From: Microbotryum silenes-acaulis
Taxonomy: Eukaryota; Basidiomycota; Microbotryomycetes; Microbotryales; Microbotryaceae
DNA length: 64,000 nucleotides
Direction of reading: 5' to 3'
Assembly (NCBI GenBank): GCA_003665825.1
Contig: QPFY01000018.1
Location: forward strand, 310,001 to 374,000
Part shown: positions 45,401 through 56,131 of the stretch, in pieces
How positions within the stretch are numbered: position 1 is the stretch's first letter
Layout: each line of letters begins with the position of its first letter
The notes under the pieces: model-generated
The model's database searches: none
The model's input: the letters and a program-made list of their open reading frames with translations, nothing else
What the model was told of the DNA's origin: nothing
Program-made: the position numbers and the translations under genes

Positions 45401-48180
45401 GCTATCGTTCAGGATCTTGAACAGTTTCAAAAAATGCTGGCGGTAGAAACTTGCTCGCTCATAGTTGCCGATGGAGTACAAGACGGGGAGCCAACGACGA
45501 ACGCTGGGCGAGTAGCAGACTGTGGCCAGTAGTACGTATTTGTCCCGGAAGAAGGTGTTATGAGCGTCGGTAGGCCACCCTATATTGCCATCAGCAGCTT
45601 GTTCGGCGATCGAGTCGATGAGTCGTTCTCGCATCAAAGGGGTCTGGATGCCAATCGACATGTCGGAGCTTGCTTTAGCGTCCGGGTCACTGCTTCTTCC
45701 TGAAATCGTTGAAACAGCCTTCCGTCTCTTCCTCTCAGGCTCGGTCTTGGCCTGCTTCCGTGGATCGGGGTCGCGGTCGGATGCGAGGAACGGATCCTCG
45801 AAACCACTGTCGTACTTGGTGTACACCACCAGCTGATGATTGACATCTGCAATCACGCGCACGACTGAGTGAAGATCATCCTGTAGGGCGCCACGCTTGC
45901 TTTGACCCACTCTTGGCGCGTGCCTGGCAATCGTCCGAGTATTGTCGTATAGTGGACAGATCTCGGAAGCGGACGGCCGGTGTCGTGGGTCGTCTGGGAA
46001 AGCAGTCATCTGGCCCATGCGTAGCTCTGCCGCAGATGCTTGGGGCGCGGCAGAGCGCAGACGTTGCAGTTGTTCCACCTATTCCGATGACGGACGAGAG
46101 ACAGGCGGATGAGGATGGTTATGGAATCCCGAATGCAAAATGAAGACCTCGCCCGGGCGATCCTTGCGTTGCGCTTGAATAATGGTTGCCGAACAAAGTA
46201 TGTGCTTCATCGGCCCGCTGCAAGCTGAAATCGGACAGAGCGGGATCTGCGATGATGTGCGCTCTACGTTCGGAGCAATCGCTTTGCGCGAGGTGAGTTT
46301 GTTGGGCGCTTCCTGTGTAGTGTCGAGCGCTTCGGCCTCCTCCCCGCGATTTGCCCTCCTTGGTACTGATATCTTTGTCGGAGGTCGACGCTTGCCACAA
46401 CAGGATCGGTCGCAACAGAGAAACACACCCAAGCAGTATCTCTTGCTGTACTTGACATACTCAACGTTCAGTTCCCGACGAGGGCCTTGCCAGACACCAC
46501 CAGAGTCGCTTCGATTGCCCGATGCTGAGAAAGACCACAGATACGACAAGCCACCATTCGACATTGGAACGGCAACGACGTCGTCCCAAGTTCCGTTGGG
46601 TCTCCATGAATCGAGAACGACCTCTCTGGGGTATTCATCGAGCATGAGGTCGGTCATCTTCATTCGTCCTTCGTTGTACTTCGGTAATTCCGGGTAGTCT
46701 CCATCTTCCGGGTCATTCGGATATTGTAGGTCGTTCGGATGGGTGTGCGATGACCGGGAGTAGCGGTGGCCATCACTTGAGGTGCGGAACTCGGCTAGTT
46801 GACGATTCTGCCGTCGCACCTCGTCGTCGGCCTCCGCTTCGACTATGGCAAAGAAGCTCGATGCTGATGCCGCCTCGCCAAGATGCAGTGTGTTTTCAGG
46901 AGTCCTGACCAGAGTGACTGTAGGCGGGGGTGTTCCAGTCCTGCCCTCATCTTGTAGAGGTGCCGCTTGCGAGCGAGCGGGGATGGAAGTGCAATGCAGA
47001 AATTGATGACGATCTTTAGGGTGCTGGTAGATCTGAGGTGACGATTAGGCGGTAGCAAGTTCAGTAAGCGAGTTGATTCTGCAAGCGTTGTTCGATGCGG
47101 AAGGGAAACAAAGACATACCCTCATTGACAGTATAGCTTCTGCTGGTAGCGTGCCGAGGTCGAGAGCGGAGCTGGTCGACTCAAGAACTTGGTCCGAGAA
47201 ATCGGCCCTGGCAGCGAACGACGCGAGCTTGACGTATCGAGAGGAGATGAAGATCTGGCTGGGAGCAAACGAGACATCGGTCTGATCGACGATGGAGTAA
47301 TCAAAGCAGGAGTCGTCTGAAGATTTGCATTGGAAGAAGTTCGTCAGCGATCTGCAGGCAAGTCATTAGGTGAATCACTCTATGATTGTCCTGCATACCT
47401 TGGAGAGCAATTCCGAGCTCGTCAGCAACCTCGTCGAGCACATGCTGAAGGTAAACGAAACGACAGGCTCCTGCTGCGAAGTTGATGGGGACAGAGGGCG
47501 TCATTCGCACCGCCACGCCAGCAACTAAGTGGCCGGAGGGAGATCGTGCTTCGACGGTCGAAACTGAGCAAGTGGAGCCCGCCACACCGTGATATCAGCG
47601 ATTTCAACCCTAATGTACAGACATTCGCTTGGAAAGTTGAAGACGTACCATTAATTCTTAGAGCAATCGATTCAGGAAAATCACGAGTGGTACTGAGGGA
47701 TGCCGAAGTCGACGCGCCTTCTTGCGGAAAAGCTGCCGATTGAGGCAATGACGACATCGTCCCCTGCGGCCGCGGTGCACCCAGATCGGTGTTGGAAGTG
47801 ATACCTTTGAATCTCAACGTCTGATTGAGCGTGTTCGTTGTTGAAAACAAAAGAGGAGATGTAGAGGTGCAAAACGGGAACGCGTCGTTGAGGATCGGAC
47901 TGGAAATAGCAACCGCATCGTCGTAATGATCGTGGCCACCGTCTTGGCCGACTTCGCTCTTGCTCACACTACGGCTTAGATCGAAACTGATACTTTGTGC
48001 CAGGTGGTTCTGTCCCTGCATTGCGAAGGTAGAGGATGAAGGTGGGGCCGGCACCGCGCCGGTCGACATCGCCGCGAGGTGGTCGCCAGCCTCAGCAGCA
48101 CAGGTGTTGTCATGATCCGCAGCTAGCCGACCCGCGAGCGGCTCGTCAAGTTCGATGGAGGCTTCTGATATGGGTGTCAA
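42411..48180 (-). pseudogene. Mutator-like transposase with WRKY-GCM1 finger, DDE domain and USP-like protease region
   Basis: One multi-exon minus-strand gene, start near 48180. The N-terminal exons are Ser-rich, followed by a conserved block (FAPSQIFISSRYVKLASFAA, about 47230). A WRKY-GCM1-type zinc finger follows (46520-46090: KRYCLGVFLCCDRSCCG, CPISACSGPMKHILC, HSGFHNHPHPP). The DDE transposase (46070-44740) has TDAHNTFF, FVVDYSAAQ, KGCAFHFIEQV and TTNAVESSHW, so D, D and E are all present; it continues over an intron into GYVKSSTYHERGN. After a charged linker (44676-44116) comes a USP-like region: Cys box GPWHNHSCWLDSALVGL (about 43690), CSACQ finger and LPRVLVFNINNQYPR with a later RYHFDAM (42920-42700). 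An in-frame TAG (46079-46081) separates finger and DDE domain, and the linker-protease junction needs a frame shift, so the copy is probably inactive. Confidence 0.75.
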
Positions 48181-48222
48181 GATCGGGTGATGCTCGAAGC
48201 TCGGTTGCTTGCGTGCTGGGTT

Positions 48223-48419
48223 AAGGCACGAGATCGCTCTCGAGCCTCACTGGTTCCGAGTCCAAACAGAAAGGATCAAACGGTGTATTCGCAGGCGAAG
48301 AAAGACTACTGAAAGGACTAAGGTCAAGAGATGCGGCGGCGCCGCGCGCGAGGGCAAGCGTGAGGCCGCAGAGGTTGGCTCGAGGTCGTCGTGAGGCGTA
48401 AGCGGAGCGGCGCCTTACA
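48223..48419 (+). repeat. Dispersed 197-bp repeat, copy 2 (MITE-like)
   Basis: Same sequence and orientation as 3843-4039, with one difference seen. Here it lies about 40 bp upstream of the start of the Mutator-like gene, in its probable promoter. Confidence 0.85.
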
Positions 48420-48647
48420 CTCTTGTGGCCAAAGATCGCCCTCGCGTGAAAGCGAGTCCTCAAGTGAACCCAGTTTCACATGGCCCCTTTGACTGTATCT
48501 GCAACTAGACCTGGAAGGAAGTGGGTATTGGGTCACTGTACCTGGAAGTGAAAGGTGGACAGGTAATTTTGGGAAGTGCGAACATCGAAAGCACAAGATC
48601 GAGTCGATATATATGTCCGCACTTATGACTCCTGCTTATATCTCATT

Positions 48648-48900
48648 TGCTTCCAACCCAATCTTCATCACCTCTTGATACGTTAAAGTCACAACGTTCG
48701 CTGCAAGGTCTAATTTTCGCGCCAAATTCATGAAAGTAGAACAGCTCCGCTCTCAACCTCGACACGCTGCCTGCCGAAGCACTGCTGTCAATGAGGGTCT
48801 GTCCTTTTTTCCGCATCAACCCACGCTCGCGAAGCGGACTCCGTTGCTGAAAATGCTGCCGTCTAATTGCCACCTCGAAGCTCAGATAAGGATGCTGAGA
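48648..48900 (+). pseudogene. Inverted fragment of a related Mutator-like gene
   Basis: Reads NPIFITS, stop, YVKVTTFAARSNF, then a segment ending CRSTAVNEGL, matching the minus-strand exon at about 47240-47010 (PSQIFISSRYVKLASFAARA...) with many substitutions, in the opposite orientation. The following bases match the adjoining intron of that gene too. It contains a stop and ends without the zinc finger, so it is a diverged remnant rather than a fresh duplication. Confidence 0.7.
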
Positions 48901-49480
48901 AAGAAAACAAATAATTGAGGATTAGAGCCGGGTGTGTCGTCCTCTCGAGGCCGACACCACTCGCGGCACGCGGAGGATCGCCATGCAGTTAGTTTTTCAG
49001 GGGTGTTCAGGGGTGTTCAGGGAGTCGTGCGTGGTTTCCCACTGGCAGAGATTGGACGGAGTGGTAGCCTCAGGCGGTCGCTTGCGACGAGAGGCTAAAT
49101 GCCAAAGAAATGGTACACCGGGAACAAGACGCCACACTGCACAGATTATCCCGCATCCGTTTTTCCTAGATTTCCTACGCCAACGGCGTTCGAGCACCGC
49201 GTTCGAGGCGCGAGGCGCGAGTGTGGCGCGTCGACCAGGTCGAGCAAGCGGGCGTCGCTGACTCTCAGCAAGCGAGAAAACCACCCGGGCCCTTCAATCG
49301 ACATGGTGCGCACTCCGAGCAAATCGCCAAAAACACTCCATGGCTACTCCATGGCTTAAGAAGAAGAATTCATGCAGGCGAGATCGTTGCCCGGAATGAA
49401 AAGTAGCTACAGGGCATCGGCCGTGACCCGCGCCGAGTAGCGTCTGCACTGCCTGACGGAAGCGAGACGATAGATGCCAG

Positions 49481-49840
49481 ATGCCCGAAGCGCGAAGGCC
49501 GCGCCCGCAGCTTCACCGCAGTGTCATGGGTCAGATCGCATTCGCTTGCAACCGAAGGAACAACGCCATGCAGCATCGGTCTCGTAGCATGTGGAGCGAA
49601 CGACCGATCGACAATGTTTCTGTGCGATTGCGGTTTGACGACATCTCGCTGGGCGACAGTCTCCAAGCAGCTGCGAGCTTGATGAAGGCGAATTCGACGA
49701 AACTGAAGGAGATTGGCTCGAACAAGTACTTCCATGTGACCGTTGACAACATTGACGTCACACATCACGTCAAATATCAGCAGTTGGATCGACGAACCGA
49801 GCTGCTTCATGATGAAACTTTTGGTTACGCCCACATTTAG
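49481..49840 (+). pseudogene. DUF6589-like fragment
   Basis: About 119 residues: LHRSVMGQIAFACNRRNNAM, then GDSLQAAASLMKANSTKLKE, YFHVTVDNIDVTHHVK and a terminal HDETFGYAHI. The order (a Cys-Arg-Arg-Asn box, a helix, a VxxDNID box and a short T/F-G end) resembles the DUF6589 proteins that are abundant and apparently mobile in basidiomycete genomes; this is recognised from pattern memory. The rest of such proteins (several hundred residues) is absent, so this is a fragment. Confidence 0.5.
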
Positions 49841-49897
49841 AACGGAGATATTGCGGGCGCTTACAACCTTCGAGCCTACTCTGCACATCAAGCGTCT

Positions 49898-50885
49898 TTA
49901 CCGCGAGTCAAATTCCAGCATCTCCTCCCAACTCCCCAATCCGACTCGTCTTCTACAACCGGGATCAAAGCGCAGATATATCGAGCGCTTGCTCGACTGG
50001 TCCCTCATCTTGGCCTCAGTCTTCGCGATCCTTGATGCACACCACCCCCTGTCCTCGTCATAGACGGGCAACTTGACGCGCTCTCGAAAGGACTCCTTAG
50101 AGATCAATTTTGCCCAATCTGCATTGTTGATATGCTTTTCAGGAGACTTGACACGCAGCAAACAGGAAGGAAAATCAAGACATGTGCACTTCACTCAAAC
50201 TGGAGGTCAACCGGCATATACGATCAGAATGAAGGAGATCTTGTGATTGGGGTCGTCCAACTGCCTGTACAGCTCGCCGTCTCTACAGGTCTCCTCAGAT
50301 ACGACAACCGCGTTCTTTCCCTTTCGATTGAGATTGGCAGCCTGGAAGAAGCATGTAAATGCGGATTCAGCACGGATGTCGGTCCAGCAAGCCCAGTCGG
50401 CAAGAAAACTCAGCTGAGAATTGCTCAGTGCATTCAGTGGGCTGACAACAATGGTGACGGCCCGGCGTCCATAAGTGAGATACATTGCTTCGAAAATAAC
50501 ACTTTTGCTTAAACCTGTTGGCGCTGTGACGAACACAGCGTCATATCGATCCCGGTTCCCAAATTGCTCGAGTTTGAAAGTACAGCAATGGCCTCGATCT
50601 GCACAGGTCGGGGGGTAGGTCCTCGTCAAGACTTTCGCCCAGAATAACTTTGACCTTCCTGCGTAATTGGCTGGAATTTCGTCGGTCCTCGTGAGTCAAG
50701 CGTGGCCTCCAATGACCGAGAACGGGTCGGCAGGCAGGAAGGTCGGTTGTCGGATTGATTGAATGATTCGGTGCTGGGGTCGTAGGACTGGCCCTTGAAG
50801 CTGATCGCAAGGGAGATGCCCTGAACTCAATTGATGGATGTCGACGGGGCGGTCCCCTAACCGGCCTGGGTGTTTGTACCGACAT
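49898..50885 (-). pseudogene. Decayed RecQ-like DNA helicase fragment
   Basis: Minus strand, several frames. An N-terminal part starting at 50885 is Pro/Arg-rich; then YDAVFVTAPTGLSKSVIFEA (motif I), VTIVVSPLNALSNSQ (motif Ia) and, in a further frame, SPEKHINNADWAKLISKESF and KLPVYDEDRGW (motif II). Motif I has lost the normal G-x-G-K-S spacing (GLSKS) and motif II reads DEDR instead of DEAH. The C-terminal helicase half is absent. It lies tail-to-tail with the DUF6589-like fragment. Confidence 0.65.
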
Positions 50886-51700
50886 GGCTCATCATGAGAG
50901 GAGGTGCGATGTTGAGTGGAGGAGAGAGAGGATCATGCGTGAGGCGCGGCCGGGCTTAAGTGACGCGCCCTGGATCTATGCAGCCTTCGTTTTGTTTTGT
51001 TTTGTTTATCTACGCAAAATCAATGTTTCTTGAAAAGGGGGCTTAGACTTAATGTAAAGTCAAAGTCACTGGATGACGCGGACTGGACTACGACTGGTCC
51101 GTGCGCCAACCTGCGTCTCGTTCGGAAGCAGTTGATTCAAGCTGTTGTAGCGAGATGCTCAAGCGTTCCTAGACTTCAAGTATCGGTGAAGCCTCATCAA
51201 TAATGATCAAGTGAAGACGTATCCATCCAGTTTTCAGATAGCACCAATATATGCCATGCTACAGCAAGGGGGCACTTTTTAGGGCCAAAATTGTGGAGGG
51301 CAACTCAGCGAAGCGCGCGGATAACTCACAAGCGCGCGTCGAGCTTGGTGCTCCGTCAGCCGCGCGCGATGCTTACTTGGGGCTGACATGTACGGGCCGC
51401 CGTTTGGGCAACAAATGGATCTGCGCGCGCGGGGCCTCCGCGCGCTGAGAAATGTGGATATGCGCGCGCCGCCGAACGCTTCTGCGCGCCCGCGCCTCGT
51501 CTAGCCCGGCCCATAGACATGCTGCCTCATGCTGATGACTCCACATTGGCCTCCACTTTGTCTTGCCGAGCCCCGTTCTGGTTCGGGACTCGGTTTCATG
51601 CTTCCCCGCCCTTGTTTCCCTTTTGTCTTCTTCATCCCGGTCACTCTCCCCAAAGAACCTGTCCTCTCACCCTCGACTTTTACTCCACCAACACTACAAG
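50886..51700. other. Intergenic region with GCGCGC-rich stretch
   Basis: Between the helicase remnant and the Ser-rich gene. From about 51315 to 51500 the motif GCGCGC recurs roughly every 10-25 bp, including a GCGCGCCGCCGAAC string near 51467 that resembles the Helitron 3' end but lacks its CTRR tip. No gene is supported. Confidence 0.5.
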
Positions 51701-52536
51701 ATGTTCTCCTCCCTGTCCCACCGTCGCGCCAGTTCAAGTTCGAGCCGCTCCTCCGAGTCATGGTCCGAAGACTCGTCGGCGCAATGGTCCTCGTCCGCGA
51801 CTTCAGAGGTCTTTGATTTCCTCGAGCCCATTTCATCGCGAGCACCTCAAGAGTTGGCCTTCCTCGATTCGACGTCGCACGTCACCAAGGAATGCAACAG
51901 CGCCTATATCGCCAGTCTCTGGGTACGTTCAAGGCAGAACTCGGCCTGCGCGCTTGCGCGTGCGCGGTGCCTCGGCTCGGCAGGACGACGGCGTTACGAC
52001 GGCGCGAATGGAGCACCGAGCTAAACCCTTTTCCTTGCCTCCTCCGCACAGTCATCGAACAAGATCCCACATTGCCCGAAGCATGGCATCCAACACAACC
52101 CCTGCCTGAGCCTTCCCGAACGTGATTCGCGATCATTCGAAACTATCTTCTCGTCGTTCAAGTCCGCTACCAGTCGGTCCGGCAGCGCCTCGTCCTCAGC
52201 ATCGGCTTCGGCGAGCCGGAGGACACCCAGTAGGAGGGGGTCGGCTTCTTCTTCGATCAAGGTCAGTTCGAACAATTTCACAATAACCACAATTCGTATC
52301 TTGGTGCTGATTATCTGCATCCTTTTTCCTACCCTTCAGTGCTACGTCCGAAGAGCCGTTTCGCACCTCTGATCGACTCGGACCTCGGAGACGAGCGCGC
52401 GCGCGCAAGGGCATCGGCCAGCTCGTCACCTGCCCGCGTCCCCCGTAGAACTTCGCTCGGGCGCGAGTCCAAGGTCTCCCCGCCTCAGGCATATACATAT
52501 CGGCAAAGTCTGTTAAAAGTGTTCAATTATAAGTAG
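51701..52536 (+). CDS. Small Ser-rich protein, unknown function
   Basis: Three exons (51701-51922, 52052-52261, 52354-52536) give 204 residues. Introns start GTACGT and GTCAGT and end CAG and AAG; all exon lengths are multiples of three. The protein starts MFSSLSHRRASSSSSRSSES, has a moderately ordered piece (EVFDFLEPI, ELAFLDSTSHVTKECNSAYI), then SFETIFSSFKSATS and a long Ser/Arg-rich part ending KVFNYK. There is no signal peptide, membrane span or named domain. Many Arg-x-x-Ser sites suggest phosphorylation. No homologue is recognised; the last acceptor was chosen to keep an open frame, so the C-terminus is the least certain part. Confidence 0.6.
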
Positions 52537-52870
52537 TAGTCTATAACTCTGTACGGAGTAGTGTCTTTCTCCCCTCCTGGCTCTTCGCTGTGTCAATCAT
52601 TTTTTCTCCGTATGATCCGGTAGTAGTACTAGTAGCAGTAGTGGGTGTATCCCTAGTAATCTTAATAAAGATCAAATAATAGTATCATGACCTCCCCTCT
52701 TCATCCCTCAAGAACATTGCTGCCATTCAGTGATCACAAAGATAATGAAGGCAATCGTCGAGTCGAGCTCCGCCGGGCGTGTGGGGCGGCGCCTTCCAGC
52801 GGAAGTTTGGCCTTCGACGCATCAGTCAACTCAACGCGAAAGCAGAGTCGACCCCAGACCCCAAGCAGCC
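52537..52870. other. Intergenic region
   Basis: Between the Ser-rich gene and the LRR gene; holds a TAGTAGTACTAGTAGCAG stretch near 52620. Nothing else is supported. Confidence 0.5.
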
Positions 52871-55800
52871 ATGACCGACTCAACACGCAGTCGAACACCA
52901 TCCCGACTAGCCCGAATGGGATCCTCAGACTCATCTTGCTTGTCAGCACGGGGTCCTAGTGCTCCCAGTACACCGCTTCGTACACCTTTGACGAGTTCGA
53001 CGAGGGGAGCCGGAGCAATCAAGTCTGGAGCGGGCGCGTCGGCCAGTCCGCAAGGTGAGCTTGGGAAAGGGGATGGTGTGTAGCGTTGGAACTGACTTTG
53101 ATCGTCTTGGGGTTTTGCAGTGAAAGCGGCACTAGCGGCGATGAGGAACAAGCAACGCAGTAGCGCCGGCAGTGGTCAGATAGCTTCGAGTACGAGCGCG
53201 TTGCCCACGAATTCGGACTCGAAAGCCATCGCTTCCAGTTCGAGCTTGGCGTCATCTTCTTCGTCCCTGATGACGGGTGCGGAACAGTACGACGCGTACT
53301 CTACACCACCCCGGAGAGCAGTGCAGAGTGGGAACGATTCTGAAGAGGACGATGCCGTTCAAGAGTTTCGGTTCGGGCAGAGGACGATCGCGGTCCGAGC
53401 CGAACAACGGCAAACAGCGCAGGACAGGGAGGAAGACGTTGAAGAAGAGGAAGAGGTTGTTCTTGATTGGGGTACGAGAGCCAAGTCGACTAGAGATGTC
53501 GTCGAGGGAGCAAAGACGACAGGTGAGGTCTCCTTCAAGATTCCGCCGCCCTCGAGGGGGGACCTTGTCTGACCAACATGTATCCCGCAGGTGTGCTCGT
53601 CCTTGCCTCGCGAGAGCTCGAGTCCATACCTCTCCTGGTGTACGAAGCGCTCATGTCCAAAGCATCGGTCTATCACCCGACCCGTCAACGTACTCGCGCG
53701 AGCGGATCGAAAGGCAAAGATCCTGCCCCCATTATCGATTTCGGTACCTCCTACGATGATCGAAAGACGGCTTGGTACGAGCAGCGGGAACTTCGTAGTC
53801 TGTCGGTTGCGAATAATGAGATCAAGGAGATACAAGAGATGATCGCGGGATTTGAGGAATTAGAGACCCTCGATGTAGGTTCTTGGGCTCGAGGGTTTGG
53901 CGATCTTGGACGGCTGAGCTGACCCCAGGGTCTTGGAACAGCTCCACAACAACTACCTCGCCTCTTTACCGACCTCACTGGCGCAATTGAACCTCACCTC
54001 GCTGAACCTCTCCGCGAACAAGCTCACAACCTTCCCGATCCAACTCCTCGCCTTGCACTCGCTTACCTCCCTCAACCTCGCATCGAACCAGCTTACCCAC
54101 CTCTGGCCCGTAGACTGGCGCCTTCATCTCTCCGATACGCTCCACCCACCATCCCTTTCGCCAACAGCGACGCCTGAATCATCACCTGAACAAAGCGGAG
54201 GTGATGCCCTGGGCTTCTGGTCCACTCCTGCACCCAGCTCCAAATCCAAAACCACAACAGACCCTTCTCCGTCGAGCACGGATACCCCATCCAAAGCCCC
54301 TCTCACTCGCCTCACCGAGCTAATCCTTTCCGACAACCCTTTCTCACCCGACGTCTTCCAAAATCCCGGATGGAGTTTCCCTTCTAAATTGAAGGGACTT
54401 CATCTCGCCGATTCAGGATTGGTCGAAACCTCCTTCCCCGCGCTCGTGTTCGGTAAGCTGGCGCATCTACAAGAGCTTAATTTGGCGGGGGTCAATATCC
54501 TCTCTTCGCCATTTGATCTCGAGGACGTAGTGGATGAAGAAAGGGAACTCTTTCCTTCTTTGACACGCTTGGATCTCTCACGCAACTCGATCGATTCGCT
54601 TCTTCATCTCGAAGCGTTCTTCGTTCGACATGTTAAACGACCGATCGAGTATGTAGGCTTGGAGAAGAGTATCATGAACTTGGTTAAGGCCAGGGGAGGA
54701 CCTAATGGGGATGTGGAAGGGAGGGAGGAGGTCAGAATTGTGCTGCACGATAATCCGATGAGGGAGGAACAGGTTAGGAGGAGGGCGTTGTTTGGTCGAC
54801 CAGCTGCGTCGGAAGGAATTGAGGAGCGGGTAAAGGTTGAGCTGGCGAGTGCGGCACCGACGAAAAGTGCGGTGAAGCGGAGAGTGATCAAAGAACAATG
54901 GGAGATTGACGCGGAGAATGGGCTGCTGACGGAGGGTGGGAAAAGGAGAGCGAGGATCGAGGCGATGAGGAGGGCTAAAGAGGAGGAGGAAATGAGGAAA
55001 GAAGTGGAGAGGAGAGGAGAGAAGGTGGAGGTGGATGAGACGAGAACGATTTTGGGAGCTTTGTTGGGACTCAAGGTGGAGGACGGAGATGAGAAGGGGC
55101 AGAAGGCGGCGGAGGAGAGGGGGCAGGTTCAGGAAGAAGAGGCACCGCCACCCGAATATTCACCTACGCCTACGCCTGTGGCGCCAATATTGACGCCCGA
55201 AGCACCAGGTGCGACGGCACCCGCCGAAGCGAGCAAGGACGACCCTGCTATCCAACTAGTCAGCTTAGCGCACAAGGTGATATCGTCGACGATCGATCTG
55301 TCGTCCAAGTCGCTCGAAACGCTGCCGACCCCTTTGGGCTCCCCACCTTCGCATCTCTCTTCGCCTTCGTCGCTCGTCCTCTCCCGGAATCAGTTCAGGT
55401 CTTTGTCGACATCGGCGCTCTCGGCATGGACTTGGGCAAACACCCTCAGGTCACTCGACCTCTCGTATAACCGCTTGACGGTCTTCACGCCGGACAGCCC
55501 TCTCCCCAATTTGACCTTGTTGAACCTCTCCAACAACCAGCTCACGGAACTCGATCCAAACCTCGCTTCGTCGACCTCTAACCTGACTTCACTCGATCTC
55601 GCCCGGAATCGACTTACATCAGACTCCAGTCTCTCGCCCTTCTTTAGACTCACCCCTTCCACTCCATCAACACTCACCACCCTCAACCTCTCCGGCAACT
55701 CCCTTTCCTCCCTCCCTGCCCTCCTCGAACTCGCCACGACCATCAGAGGCCCGTCCTCGCTCGACCAAGGCCGATCCAAACACAACCTCTCCCTCCGTTC

Positions 55801-55981
55801 GCTCGACCTAAGGGACAACGATCTCCTCAAGCTCGAGACGAAATTGGGGTGGTTACCGCTGGGATTGGAGATGTGGTTGAGTGGGAATCGGTTTAGGGTG
55901 CCAAGGAGGGAGGTGTATGATTCTGCTCAGGGGGCGAAAGATATCGTAGGGTGGTTGAGGGAGAGGATTGTGGAGGAATGA
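52871..55981 (+). CDS. Leucine-rich repeat protein (LRRC40-like)
   Basis: Four exons (52871-53054, 53121-53522, 53591-53874, 53942-55981) give 969 residues. The first 200 residues are Ser-rich and acidic. LRRs start at about residue 197 (GVLVLASRELESIPLLVYEA) and continue LETLD joined across the splice to LHNNYLASLPTSLAQL, LTSLNLSANKLTTFP and more. A charged coiled-coil-like insert (near 54880-55130) separates them from a second LRR set (LRSLDLSYNRLTVF, LTLLNLSNNQLTEL, LTTLNLSGNSLSSLP), and the protein ends RERIVEE. The two LRR blocks with an N-terminal LxLSxRxLxxIP entry repeat resemble LRRC40-type intracellular LRR proteins. No kinase, F-box or membrane segment is present; a scaffold role is likely. 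Confidence 0.85.
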
Positions 55982-56131
55982 ATATGGTTTGGTGTTCGGT
56001 CTTGGTGACCTCCACTGGGTGTACTTTGCGTCGTTCCCGAGTTTTGAGGATAAGCTGGGTTTTGTGAATTCATTATCATCGACACGATAGGCAAAACAAA
56101 GTCGTTTATGACGCAGAGAGGAAGGAGGGGA

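Larger units (their letters stand above)
41876..48622 (-). mobile_element. Mutator-like element (boundaries approximate)
   Basis: Defined by the transposase gene at 42411-48180 and by GTGCGGAC motifs outside both of its ends (the cluster at 41876-42147 and a single inverted copy at 48615-48622). Long terminal inverted repeats and a 8-10 bp target duplication, normal for this superfamily, were not found by eye, so the ends are provisional. The 197-bp dispersed repeat at 48223-48419 sits between the start codon and the right-hand motif. Confidence 0.55.
48181..49480. other. Transposon-derived interval without an intact gene
   Basis: Contains the second 197-bp repeat, one GTGCGGAC site, an inverted fragment of a Mutator-like gene (48648-48900) and a GGGTGTTCA triplication near 49000-49022. 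Otherwise nothing supported. Confidence 0.6.

Noticed and set aside
51460..51490. Possible degenerate Helitron 3' end (GCGCGCCGCCGAAC)
   Set aside because: There is no CTRR tip and no 5' counterpart; the surrounding 200 bp is generally GCGCGC-rich.
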